This document shows positions 28,583 through 38,002 of a DNA stretch of 64,000 nt, in pieces. Origin of the DNA: Gemmatimonadota bacterium (GTDB taxonomy: Bacteria; Gemmatimonadota; Gemmatimonadetes; Gemmatimonadales; Gemmatimonadaceae); assembly GCA_003152485.1 (NCBI GenBank), contig PMAE01000018.1, forward strand, positions 117,915 to 181,914. Direction: 5' to 3'. The position numbers were made by a program, and so were the translations under genes. Under the pieces are notes generated by a model. It was not told the origin of the DNA. It was given only the letters and a program-made list of their open reading frames with translations, and did no database searches. How positions within the stretch are numbered: the first letter of the stretch is position 1; each line of letters begins with the position of its first letter.

Positions 28583-30487
28583 ATGAGTGACGCGTTCAAG
28601 CTCCGGCTCCAGGCAGCCCTCGGCAGCACGTATGTCCTCGAGCGCGAGCTGCGTGGCGGCGGGATGAGCCGCGTGTTCCTGGGCCGCGATACGATGCTCG
28701 GACGCCAGGTGGTGCTCAAGGTGGTCTCACCCGAGACGGCCACTCACGAACCCGGCACCCGCTTTCGGCACGAAGCGATCCTCGCCGCCCGGCTCCAGCA
28801 TCCACACATCGTGCCAGTCTTCGGCATCGGCCAGGTCGAGGACATCCAGTACTTCACGATGCCGTACATCGACGGGGAATCCCTCCGTGCTCGGCTCGAG
28901 CGGCGTCGCGCGCTGCCCGCCGCCGAGGTACGACGTGTACTCCGAGAGATCGGGAGCGCACTCGCTTGCGCGCACCGTCACGGGATCGTCCACCGTGATG
29001 TCAAACCTGAGAATATTTTCATTGAACGCACGACCGAACGCACGCTGCTCGCGGATTTCGGCGTCGCGCTCGCCCTGGGTGAGCCCGACGGCGCGACATC
29101 CTCCGGCGTGACGGTAGGCACGCCCGCCTACATGTCTCCCGAACAGGTGGACGGCGGACGCGTCAACGGCCTGAGCGACATCTATAGCTTGGGACTCGTG
29201 GGCTGGGAGATGCTGACCGGCGAACGGCCGTGGCCCGGTGACTCGCTGTATGACGTGATGTACAAGCAGAAACACGAGTCCCTCCCTCCGCTCGATTCCT
29301 TCGACATCGATGTCCCGCCCAGCCTCGCGGCGGCGATCGAGCGCGCCCTGCACAAGGATCCGCGTTCACGATGGCCCACCGCCGAGGCGTTTGTGGCCGC
29401 CGCCGACCCGGACGCGGCAACGATCCCAGCCCTCGCCGTGTCGGACACGGTTGCCACCGACATGGGTGCGACCGACTTGGATGCCGGCTTCGACGAGGAT
29501 CGCGATGACGCCGCCTTCGCGCCGACCGACGCGGACGACCCAACGATCGTGGCCCGGGTACGGCGTTCAACTGGCAATGCCGACGCGGGACGAACATCGC
29601 CCGGCTGGCGGACGGCCTTCGACGAAATGCCACGGTCGGGTCGATGGAGCGAGCCGCGCCAGCCCCGCGTGTTGCTGATCACGACTCTCATACTGTTGGC
29701 CGCGGCAGCCGTCGGGGGCGCCGCCACCGTGGGTCGTCGGTTTCTGCCTGCACCGTTCAGCACGACGGCCGATATCGCCACGCCGCCGTCCACGACGGTT
29801 GCCGAGTCTCCCGCGCCGCCAGTCGATACCGTGCCCACGACCGATGTAGCGGCTGGCCTCGCCACCATCGAATCCGACACACGCCCGAAGCCGATTGCCG
29901 CCGACGCACCCCCCCTCGCAGCTGCGCCCGCACAGTTTGCGACGGTTCCCGTGGTGCATGTCGCACGTCACGCTCGGCGCGTGTATCCGGATGCGCGATC
30001 AGGCACGTCGGTGCGTGCACGCGTCGCGACCGCGGAGCTCGAGCTCCACTCGTACGAGCACGTAATGGCAACGGCACCGGCGCTATCTCGTCCGACTCAA
30101 CCGGGCCTCGTACCCGATCGCGCGTCGCCACCAGTGCCAAGCACGCCATCGGCAGCCCCCCCGCTCGCGCCAGCTGTCCCATCGCCCACATCCGAGCCGC
30201 CAAGCTCGGTCGCGCCGGCCCACGAGTCACCGGAACCCCATTCGGCCTCCTCCACGACGGCATCGGCATCGGCATCGCCGTCGGCGGCGCCGGACGCACC
30301 GGTCACGCGCGCGTCAGCCGTGCGGGTAACGCACAACGCCCCCGCGACCACCACTGCGGATGCGGCGCCCACGTCGTGCCGCCCCTCGTTTCCGGGTAGC
30401 CACGTGTGCCGCGTGTACGATGAGCGCACCGGCCGTATCGTGGAGTACCAGTACATCCCCAACGGCGCGCCCGCCTCGTCACCGTAG
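28583..30487 (+). CDS. Membrane-anchored Ser/Thr protein kinase with long Pro/Ser/Thr/Ala-rich C-terminal region
   Basis: YVLERELRGGGMSRVFLG, VVLKVV, HRDVKPENI, LADFGVALA; TM segment VLLITTLILLAAAAVGGAATV. Confidence 0.93.
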   Translation: MSDAFKLRLQAALGSTYVLERELRGGGMSRVFLGRDTMLGRQVVLKVVSPETATHEPGTRFRHEAILAARLQHPHIVPVFGIGQVEDIQYFTMPYIDGESLRARLERRRALPAAEVRRVLREIGSALACAHRHGIVHRDVKPENIFIERTTERTLLADFGVALALGEPDGATSSGVTVGTPAYMSPEQVDGGRVNGLSDIYSLGLVGWEMLTGERPWPGDSLYDVMYKQKHESLPPLDSFDIDVPPSLAAAIERALHKDPRSRWPTAEAFVAAADPDAATIPALAVSDTVATDMGATDLDAGFDEDRDDAAFAPTDADDPTIVARVRRSTGNADAGRTSPGWRTAFDEMPRSGRWSEPRQPRVLLITTLILLAAAAVGGAATVGRRFLPAPFSTTADIATPPSTTVAESPAPPVDTVPTTDVAAGLATIESDTRPKPIAADAPPLAAAPAQFATVPVVHVARHARRVYPDARSGTSVRARVATAELELHSYEHVMATAPALSRPTQPGLVPDRASPPVPSTPSAAPPLAPAVPSPTSEPPSSVAPAHESPEPHSASSTTASASASPSAAPDAPVTRASAVRVTHNAPATTTADAAPTSCRPSFPGSHVCRVYDERTGRIVEYQYIPNGAPASSP

Positions 30488-30646
30488 CGCGCCCAGGCGG
30501 CTCGCCCGACCGCGGTGAACACGTCGGACACACACTCCGGCGCCGGCTAACCACACGCGACGAGCGCTCGTTAACTGGCTGTGCGACCAGCTGAGCCCTA
30601 TGCTTGAGGCGCAGTACATGGTCCGGGATCCTCCCACCCGCCGCCT

Positions 30647-33316
30647 GTGAACCTAGCGCCCCAGTCCGACCTCGCCGCGTCACTCGCCGGTCGCTACACG
30701 ATCGAGCGCGAGCTCGCCCGCGGCGGCATGGCCACCGTGTACCTGGCGCAAGATCTCAAGCACGACCGCCCCGTAGCGCTCAAGGTGCTGCATCCGGATC
30801 TGGCCGCGACCCTCGGCCCTGCGCGCTTCCGTCGCGAGATCACGGTCTCGGCGAAGCTGCATCACCCGCATATCCTGTCGGTCTTCGACTCCGGCGAGAC
30901 GCCGAGCGGGCGGCTGTGGTTCTCGATGCCATATGTGGCCGGTGAGAGTCTCCGCGACCGGATCCTCCGTGAACATCAGCTGCCCCTCGACGAGGTAATT
31001 CGGATCACCCGCGAGGCTGCTCTGGCGATTGACTACGCACACGAGCACGGCATCGTACACCGCGACATCAAGCCCGAAAACGTGCTGCTGACCAAAGACG
31101 GCACCACACTGGTCGCCGACTTCGGGATCGCGCGCGCGCTCGACGTCCCCATGTCCGATACCGGCGAGCGGTTGACGGGACGGGGGATGGTCGTCGGCAC
31201 GCCGCAGTACATGAGCCCCGAGCAGGCAGCCGGCGAGCGCGACGTGGGAACGCGGGCCGATGTGTACAGCTTGGGTGCGGTCGCGTATGAAATGTTGACG
31301 GGCGAACCGCCGTTCAGTGGACCGACCGGCCAGGCCGTAATAGCCAAGATGATGAGTGGGGAGCCACCCTCGGTCCGCCGCTCACGCCCGACGGTGGCGC
31401 TCACCATGGACGCGGCGATCCGAAAGGCGCTCGCGCCTGTCCCCGCGGATCGGTTCGCGTCGGCGCGCGATTTTTCCCGGGCGCTGGAGCAGGCTGCCCA
31501 CGCGACCATGGCCGATGTCGGCTCCCCTCCGCCAGCTCGGCGAGCGCACCGGGTGCCATTGGTTGTCACCCTCGTGGGTCTTTGCGTGCTCGCCGGCGTC
31601 GGCGTGATCTTCGCGTGGCGGCATCGCGGGACCGGTCCGCCCTCGGTAGCAACTGGCCCGGTCGGCATCGCCGTGCTGCCCTTCGACAATGAAGGCGACA
31701 CCGCCAACGCGTACTTCGCCGACGGTATCACCGACGAAATCCGCGGGAAGCTCGCGGCTATCCCCGCCCTCCGGCTCATCGCCTCGACCAGCTCCAATCA
31801 GTACCGCCGTACGCAGAAGCCGGCCGAGCAGATCGGACGCGAGCTGGGCGTCCGCTACTTGCTGACCGGTCACGTCCGGTGGGAGCCGGGCGCGAATGGA
31901 GCACGTCGCGTCCGGGTCAGTCCGGAATTGGTGGAGGTGCGGGACGGCGCGGCGCCGGAGACCAAGTGGCAGCAGTCCTACGACACGACGCTCGCGGATG
32001 TCTTCGACGTGCAGTCCGCGGTGGCCACACGCGTAGCCGACAAGCTCGGTGTGGTCCTCAGCCCGCCAGCCCAGACGCAGATCGCGGCCCGCCCGACGCA
32101 GAGCCTCGCAGCCTATGATGCCTACCTGCGTAGCACCGCGCTCGTCGGCGGCGACCCCGCGACGTTCCGCCACGCGCTGGTCGATGCCGACGAAGCGGTG
32201 GCCAGTGACTCGATGTTTCCCGCCGCCTGGGCCCGCGTTTCGAGGCTCCACACGGTGCTGTACGCGTCCTCCGTCTCGACGCCGGCCGATGCAGCCGCAG
32301 CACGCCAGGCGGCCGAGCGCGCCGTCGCGCTCGCACCGGCGGCAAGCGACGGGTACATCGCCCGTGGGTACTACAACCTGATTGTCGCCAACGATCTCAC
32401 GGCGGCACGCACGGCGTTTGAGACCGCCGTGAGGCTCGCGCCCTCATCATCCGAGGCGCTCGGCGGATTGGCCTCCATTGAGGCAACCGTGGGCCAATGG
32501 ACGTCGGCACTCAGCCATGACCGCCAGGCGGCGGCGCTCGACCCCCGCTCGACGATCGCCGCGATTCGGTTGGGTCAGGTGCTGACAGCGCTGCGCCGCT
32601 ATCCGGAGGCAAGGGTCGAAATCGAGCGCGGTCTCGCCCTAGCCCCGGCCAATCTGACGCTCATCGACGCCCGCGTGACGACGCTGCTGGGCGAGGGTAA
32701 TCTCGTGGGCGCTCAGGCTGCGCTGCGTGAGGTGCCGGCCACACTCGATCGCGCGACGCTCACCGCCTCTGCCTCGAGGTCTGGTCTGTTCTGGGCGCTG
32801 GACAACGCAGACCGCTCCCTGGTATTGACGCTCCCGCTCTCTGCATTCGACGACGATCAAGGAATCTGGCGACTCGTGCACTCGATGCTCCACCGCCTGG
32901 CTGGCGATTCGGTGCTCGCGCGCCACGCCGCCGACTCGGCCCGAGTATCGATCGAGGCGCAGTTGCGGGCGACGCCGGACAACTTTCCACGCCACATGTT
33001 TCACGGACTCGCTCTGGCCGTCCTCGGGCAGCACGCGGCAGCGGTGCGGGAGGGCGAACGCGGGCTTGCGATTGGCGAAGCAACGGGGGACCAGTTCGTC
33101 AACATCCCATTCACCAAGTACATCCTGGCGCAGATCTATGTCCTAGGGGGCGACAGTTCGCACGCCATGGACCAGTTGGAGTCGCTGCTGGCTAAGCCCA
33201 ACTACGTGTCACCCGCATGGATTAGAATCGACCCCGCGTTTACGCCACTCCGCGGAGATCCGCGCTTCGAGCGGCTGATCGCGCAACCGCCCACGGCATC
33301 CGCACCGAGCACGTAA
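30647..33316 (+). CDS. Ser/Thr protein kinase with TM segment, FlgO/adenylate-cyclase-like domain and TPR region
   Basis: YTIERELARGGMATVYLA, VALKVL, HRDIKPENVL, VADFGIARA; GIAVLPFDNEGDTANAYFADGITDEIRGKLA; TPR-like C-terminus. Confidence 0.95.
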   Translation: MNLAPQSDLAASLAGRYTIERELARGGMATVYLAQDLKHDRPVALKVLHPDLAATLGPARFRREITVSAKLHHPHILSVFDSGETPSGRLWFSMPYVAGESLRDRILREHQLPLDEVIRITREAALAIDYAHEHGIVHRDIKPENVLLTKDGTTLVADFGIARALDVPMSDTGERLTGRGMVVGTPQYMSPEQAAGERDVGTRADVYSLGAVAYEMLTGEPPFSGPTGQAVIAKMMSGEPPSVRRSRPTVALTMDAAIRKALAPVPADRFASARDFSRALEQAAHATMADVGSPPPARRAHRVPLVVTLVGLCVLAGVGVIFAWRHRGTGPPSVATGPVGIAVLPFDNEGDTANAYFADGITDEIRGKLAAIPALRLIASTSSNQYRRTQKPAEQIGRELGVRYLLTGHVRWEPGANGARRVRVSPELVEVRDGAAPETKWQQSYDTTLADVFDVQSAVATRVADKLGVVLSPPAQTQIAARPTQSLAAYDAYLRSTALVGGDPATFRHALVDADEAVASDSMFPAAWARVSRLHTVLYASSVSTPADAAAARQAAERAVALAPAASDGYIARGYYNLIVANDLTAARTAFETAVRLAPSSSEALGGLASIEATVGQWTSALSHDRQAAALDPRSTIAAIRLGQVLTALRRYPEARVEIERGLALAPANLTLIDARVTTLLGEGNLVGAQAALREVPATLDRATLTASASRSGLFWALDNADRSLVLTLPLSAFDDDQGIWRLVHSMLHRLAGDSVLARHAADSARVSIEAQLRATPDNFPRHMFHGLALAVLGQHAAAVREGERGLAIGEATGDQFVNIPFTKYILAQIYVLGGDSSHAMDQLESLLAKPNYVSPAWIRIDPAFTPLRGDPRFERLIAQPPTASAPST

Positions 33317-33366
33317 CAGCATAACTCGCCATCGGCATCCGGGATGCGAGAACGGACGCCGTCGCC

Positions 33367-33741
33367 TCATATCCGTTGGCTGATCGCCAGGATATTTCCT
33401 TCGGTGTCCGTGAACCACGCGGTTTTCGCGCCGCCGCCGGTGCCGATGCTGTTTTTCATCGTCAAACCTGGGATGTCGTACTCCTCGAACTTCACGCCGC
33501 GTCGCTTGAGCTCCGTCACTTCTGCTTCGACGTCCTGGACCTGCCAATACGCCTGGCTCGCTTTGGACGTCCCCGCGTTCGGGGTGAGATAGAGAAATAC
33601 CTGGACGCCGCCGCACTCGTAGATCACACCTTCGCCGTACACTTCCCTGGGCGTGAGGCCGACGGTCTTCTCATAGAATTGCCGCGCGCGTGCGACATCG
33701 GACGCGGGGAGATATGCGCGGATCGGTGCGGTGCTCAGCAT
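33367..33741 (-). CDS. VOC family protein
   Basis: IRAYLPASDVARARQFYEKTVGLTPREVYGEGVIYECGGVQVFLYLTP...AWFTDTEGNILAI. Confidence 0.88.
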   Translation of the reverse strand: MLSTAPIRAYLPASDVARARQFYEKTVGLTPREVYGEGVIYECGGVQVFLYLTPNAGTSKASQAYWQVQDVEAEVTELKRRGVKFEEYDIPGLTMKNSIGTGGGAKTAWFTDTEGNILAISQRI

Positions 33742-33998
33742 AGACACTCCGAGTAGTATAGAAAGGCCCCTGCTGAAGCACAGGGCAAATCCGGGACCGA
33801 GACGGATGAGGGAATCACGCCGCCCCATAGCGGGGCGTTGGCGAGCCGCCGAGCTCGATGGTACTCAGTAGGGCCGATGTCCGTCGCCGCAGTTGCCCGC
33901 CTGATTGGCCATACCATCAAGCACAGTTTGTGCGTTCACGCCGGCGATCGGGTGCCGGTCCCGTGTCACGCACGTGGCGACGGGATACACATCCTCGA

Positions 33999-34026
33999 AG
34001 GGTTGCTAGCTTCGGCTAGCAACCCT
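33999..34026. terminator. 12-bp perfect hairpin with TTCG loop
   Basis: agggttgctagc-ttcg-gctagcaaccct, just downstream of the minus-strand gene ending at 34040. Confidence 0.65.
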
Positions 34027-34039
34027 CAACGAGGCCGAA

Positions 34040-34360
34040 CTACTCGGCGATCCAGGCGTCGATCCCGCCGTGACGCGAGCAGGCGAGCTTGCGATCCTTC
34101 GTGCGGGTAAAGAAACCGTCGTGGCAGCGGGCGCTGCTGCCGGGGTGATCATGGCGATACCCCTGAATCTCGGCGTCCGAGTGATGATCGTCGCCACGCG
34201 CGCCCGCATGATCGTCGTGTTGCTGGCCGTGGTCGTCGTGTGACCGGTCGTCGGGGTGGGCGTCCTGGGCGCGAAGCGCAGACGGCGCGGCGGCCAAAAC
34301 CGTGAATGCGACCGCGACGACGGTCGACAGCCCGAGTGATCCCTGCAAGCGGTAGTGCAT
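34040..34360 (-). CDS. Secreted His/Asp-rich protein with DUF3761-like C-terminus
   Basis: Signal peptide LGLSTVVAVAFTVLAAAPSALRAQ; His/Asp-rich middle; C-terminal ARCHDGFFTRTKDRKLACSRHGGIDAWI. Confidence 0.65.
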   Translation of the reverse strand: MHYRLQGSLGLSTVVAVAFTVLAAAPSALRAQDAHPDDRSHDDHGQQHDDHAGARGDDHHSDAEIQGYRHDHPGSSARCHDGFFTRTKDRKLACSRHGGIDAWIAE

Positions 34361-34960
34361 ATTGCCGTCCTCGTTAATTGCAAATGGTGGTCGTGCCGCG
34401 AATTGCCTCAAACGGGTGGCAAAATCCCGGCCACGGGGGGCCGGGGTCTGATCGCACGGCGATGCTCAGCGCTCAGACATACTGGCGACGTGCGTGCTGC
34501 TTGCCTCGCTCATCGTGCTCAAGACGCTCGTCTATGTGTGAGTGGGTCGCGGATCGACCGAGGCAATTTCCAGGATTCGCGCGCGCGGCGGTTCGCGATA
34601 GTACTCGGCAAGGCAGAATCCGAGCAGCCGAGTGAGTGCCGAGTTGTTTTGGGATATACCCAGGCTGCGCGGCAGGCGGCCGTCGCCATCGAACGCGTTG
34701 CGGACGGCGACCACGAGGTGCTCGGCGCGCCAGTGATCGGCGCGGCCGCGGCGACGAGGGACGCTAAACAACCCGCCACCAAGAGACTCTCCGGAGCCGG
34801 GTTGCGGGCGTTCATGAACGCCCTTTTCGGGAACCTGCGAACTCAGCTGTTCTACGTCCGCACCGAGCGTCAAGGCCCAAACCCACTGGTAGCCACTTCA
34901 GCGTCGGAATACACACCCTCCCCGACGAGTTGGGTCAGTTAGCGAGGTCCAGTCCGACAG

Positions 34961-35716
34961 CTATTTCCGCGCGGTGAGAATCCGCGTCGGCGGGAAGATC
35001 CACCGTGTGATGCCGTGTGTCCGGACCTGACGCATTCCAGCGGCGCGGAGATCGTCCGCATACTGCCCGACGTGCCCTAAGTCCATGATGCCGACCTGGC
35101 CGCCAGGCTTGAGCACCCGCACGAATTCCTGGATCGCGCGCCGCCGCTCCCCACGCCCGCTGATGTTGTGCAGCACGAGATTCGACACGATGGCGTCGAA
35201 CGACGCATCCGGAAACGGAAGCGCACGCACATCGCCGTCGTGGACTTCCACTCGGTCCGCTACCCCCTCGGCTTCCGCGTTCGCGAGTGTCGCGCTCTTG
35301 CTGTTGTCACCCTGATCCTTCTGTGACCAGACATCCACACCGACCGCCCGACCGCTCGGCACCCGATGCGCGGCACCGATGAGCAGCAATCCATGCCCGC
35401 ACCCCGCATCCAGTACGGTGGCCGACGGATCCAGCGCGAGGCGGTCGAGCAGTCCGTCGCGCGCGCGGAGCTTCCCGACTCGGCTGCTCAACACCATCAG
35501 CGTCCCAAAGAACACGAAATACCCGCCGGTATATATCAGTGAGATCCCCGGGTCATGGCTCGGCGATCCCCTCATCACCAACCCGAGGCCAACGACGAGG
35601 CATACGACGCCGGTGATATACATGCCCCGCACCGCGCGTGGTGCATCGAGCCCGTAGTCCGCGCGTGATCGATGGTGAGGCGATTGCCCTGTCATGCTGA
35701 TGTGCCGGTGCGGCAA
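34961..35716 (-). CDS. SAM-dependent methyltransferase with N-terminal TM helices
   Basis: ATVLDAGCGHGLLLIGAAHRV, FPDASFDAIVSNLVLHNI, VLKPGGQVGIMDL; two hydrophobic N-terminal segments. Confidence 0.85.
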   Translation of the reverse strand: MPHRHISMTGQSPHHRSRADYGLDAPRAVRGMYITGVVCLVVGLGLVMRGSPSHDPGISLIYTGGYFVFFGTLMVLSSRVGKLRARDGLLDRLALDPSATVLDAGCGHGLLLIGAAHRVPSGRAVGVDVWSQKDQGDNSKSATLANAEAEGVADRVEVHDGDVRALPFPDASFDAIVSNLVLHNISGRGERRRAIQEFVRVLKPGGQVGIMDLGHVGQYADDLRAAGMRQVRTHGITRWIFPPTRILTARK

Positions 35717-35782
35717 TAGATGTCCGACATCTCGATGGGCCTCCGGTGACGCCGAGCGTGGCTCAGTCCACTACGCTTGACA

Positions 35783-35800
35783 TATCAATATACGTTGATA
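35783..35800. promoter_or_regulatory. Putative ArsR operator 1 (6-6-6 inverted repeat)
   Basis: TATCAA-tatacg-TTGATA, 10 bp upstream of the arsR ATG. Confidence 0.75.
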
Positions 35801-35810
35801 CATTTATTCC

Positions 35811-36134
35811 ATGGCCGTCGCCACGACCCCAGACTTGGAAGCAATCACTCGCCGGTTTCGCGCGCTCGGAGATGAACACCGCCTCAAGATCATCGACCTG
35901 CTGCGGAGCGGCGAGCGCTGTGTCTGCGAGCTGACAGATGCGCTGGACGTCGGTCAGTCGCTCCTCTCGTTCCACCTCCGCACGCTCAGAGACGCCGGAC
36001 TGGTCACCGATCGGCGAGAGGGACGCTGGGCCTACTACACGCTCGATGCCGACGCCTTCGCTCAACTCGAAGACTTCGTCGGCGCACTCCCCTCGACCAA
36101 GCTCTCCACGAACGCCGCCCGATGCTGCGGGTGA
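35811..36134 (+). CDS. arsR: ArsR-family metalloregulator
   Basis: wHTH CELTDALDVGQSLLSFHLRTLRDAGLVTDRREGRWAYYTL; CVCEL motif and C-terminal RCCG cysteines. Confidence 0.9.
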   Translation: MAVATTPDLEAITRRFRALGDEHRLKIIDLLRSGERCVCELTDALDVGQSLLSFHLRTLRDAGLVTDRREGRWAYYTLDADAFAQLEDFVGALPSTKLSTNAARCCG

Positions 36135-36168
36135 ATCCGTCCGCCCGTTCCATTTTTTTGCATTGATA

Positions 36169-36186
36169 CATCAATCAATCTTGATG
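36169..36186. promoter_or_regulatory. Putative ArsR operator 2 (6-6-6 inverted repeat)
   Basis: CATCAA-tcaatc-TTGATG in the arsR-arsM gap, same half-site core and spacing as operator 1. Confidence 0.72.
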
Positions 36187-36205
36187 CCGTACGGGAGATA
36201 CTCTC

Positions 36206-37078
36206 ATGACCACGACACCTGGCTCCTCTACTACCCCCCCGACCGCTGACATCACGGCCACCGTCCGAGAGAAGTACGGCCGCGCCGCACGGAGCGTGAC
36301 GTCGGGCGACGCCGCGAGCTGCTGCGGACCGACCTGCTGCGGCGACTCGAGCGCTGACACGCTCGGCACTGACGTCAACCCCATCACCTCGAACCTGTAC
36401 GACACGAACGACACCGACGCGTTGCCACCCGAGGCAGTCTTAGCGTCGCTCGGCTGCGGTAACCCCACGGCGCTCACGACACTGCACCCGGGAGAGATCG
36501 TGCTCGACCTGGGGTCCGGCGGTGGTATCGACGTCCTACTGTCGGCGAAGCGCGTGGGCCCGACGGGCAAGGTGTATGGGCTCGACATGACCGACGAAAT
36601 GCTCGCCCTCGCGCGCGAGAACCAGCGCAAAGCCGGCGCCACGAACGTCGAATTCCTGAAGGGGCAGATCGAGGCGGTCCCGCTCCCCGATGCCTCGGTC
36701 GATGTAATCATCTCGAACTGCGTGATCAATCTGTCGGTAGACAAACGACAGGTCCTCGCCGAAGCGTTCCGCGTGCTCAAGCCGGGCGGCCGCTTCGCGG
36801 TCTCGGACGTGGTCGTTCGAGGCGAGGTCCCTGCTCAGGTCCGGCGCAGCATGGAGCTGTGGGTCGGCTGCATCGCCGGCGCCCTCGAGGAAAACGAGTT
36901 TCTCACGCTGCTGCGCGATGTCGGGTTCGTCGACCCCTCGATCGAGCCGACCCGCGTGTACGAGATCAACGACGCCAAGTCCTTCCTCGCGAGCGCTGGA
37001 CTGGACGCGGACGTCGTCGCTCGCGAGGTATCGGGTCGCGTCTTGAGCGCCTTCGTGCGCGCACGCAAACCCGAGTAG
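36206..37078 (+). CDS. arsM: Arsenite S-adenosylmethionine methyltransferase
   Basis: CCGPTCCG N-terminal Cys cluster; VLDLGSGGGIDVLLSAKRVGPTGKVYGLDMTDEMLALA; ISNCVINLSVDKRQVLAEAFRVLKPGGRFAVSDVV. Confidence 0.93.
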   Translation: MTTTPGSSTTPPTADITATVREKYGRAARSVTSGDAASCCGPTCCGDSSADTLGTDVNPITSNLYDTNDTDALPPEAVLASLGCGNPTALTTLHPGEIVLDLGSGGGIDVLLSAKRVGPTGKVYGLDMTDEMLALARENQRKAGATNVEFLKGQIEAVPLPDASVDVIISNCVINLSVDKRQVLAEAFRVLKPGGRFAVSDVVVRGEVPAQVRRSMELWVGCIAGALEENEFLTLLRDVGFVDPSIEPTRVYEINDAKSFLASAGLDADVVAREVSGRVLSAFVRARKPE

Positions 37079-37162
37079 GACAGGTGGATGCACCTCGTGC
37101 GACGGCGCGGCCGGTCGAAGCTGCCCCGAGCCAAACCCGCGGTCCACGCCGGGGTGCCGCGC

Positions 37163-38002
37163 ATGACCACCGCGCCCGTGAATGAACCGCGCCCCGTGAG
37201 GGTGCTCTTCCTCTGCACCGGGAACTCCGCGCGCAGCCAGATGGCGGAAGCCCTGCTCAACCACAAAGGGAATGGTCGGTTCCACGCTGCCAGCGCGGGC
37301 TCCCATCCCGCTGCACGAGTGCACCCGTACGCCATCGCCGCCTTGCGACACGCTGGCATCGTCTGGGCAGGCCACGAGCCGCGACCCATCGATGGCTTGG
37401 AGCACGAGCGGTGGGACATCGTGATCACCATCTGCGATCGGGCCAAGGAAGCCTGCCCCTACCTCCCGGGACAACCAATCCTCGCGCATTGGGGGATGGA
37501 GGACCCAGCCGACGTGGAAGGCCCAGATGCAGCGAAGGTGCGCGCGCTCGATGTCGCGCTGCTCACGTTAGCCCGACGGATCGACTTGCTGGTGGCGCTG
37601 CCGATCGACACGCTCGACCGGTCGGCGATGGACGGCCGAGTGCGAGCCATCGGCGCGGAGTTACCAACTGCTCCCGCCGCTCGACAAAGCCCGGTTAGTC
37701 GATTCCATCGGCTCCGACGGTCGCTGGCGCTCCGCGGTCGCTCGGTTCACTGTTACGCTTGTAGTACACGATGTAGCACAGGAATCGGCAATCAGCATCG
37801 CCCTTCGGCACTCAAAATCCGAGCGCAGGTCGCTAACCCTGGCTCGGCACCTCATTGCCCGTCGCGAGTACCTCATGCGCATCGCCGCCATTACCGATAT
37901 CCATGGAAACCTCCGCGCGCTGCAGGCGGTGCTCGCGGACATGGCGGATCGCTCACCAGACATCATCGTCAACCTGGGCGACTGCGTATCAGGCCCACTT
38001 GA
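37163..38002 (+). CDS. arsC: Arsenate reductase, LMW-PTP (thioredoxin-coupled) type; C-terminal extension looks unnatural
   Basis: VLFLCTGNSARSQMAEALL and WDIVITICDRAKEACPYLPGQPILAHWGMEDPADVEG. The conserved part ends near 37680; the ORF runs on to 38002 in another gene's antisense-like composition. Confidence 0.85.
   Translation: MTTAPVNEPRPVRVLFLCTGNSARSQMAEALLNHKGNGRFHAASAGSHPAARVHPYAIAALRHAGIVWAGHEPRPIDGLEHERWDIVITICDRAKEACPYLPGQPILAHWGMEDPADVEGPDAAKVRALDVALLTLARRIDLLVALPIDTLDRSAMDGRVRAIGAELPTAPAARQSPVSRFHRLRRSLALRGRSVHCYACSTRCSTGIGNQHRPSALKIRAQVANPGSAPHCPSRVPHAHRRHYRYPWKPPRAAGGARGHGGSLTRHHRQPGRLRIRPT

Noticed and set aside
34420-34960. Possible gene between the DUF3761-like gene and the methyltransferase
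   Set aside because: Several overlapping ORFs, none with recognisable motifs or convincing codon pattern.
36536-37489. 317-aa minus-strand ORF antisense to arsM/arsC
   Set aside because: Shadow ORF; both plus-strand genes carry diagnostic motifs.
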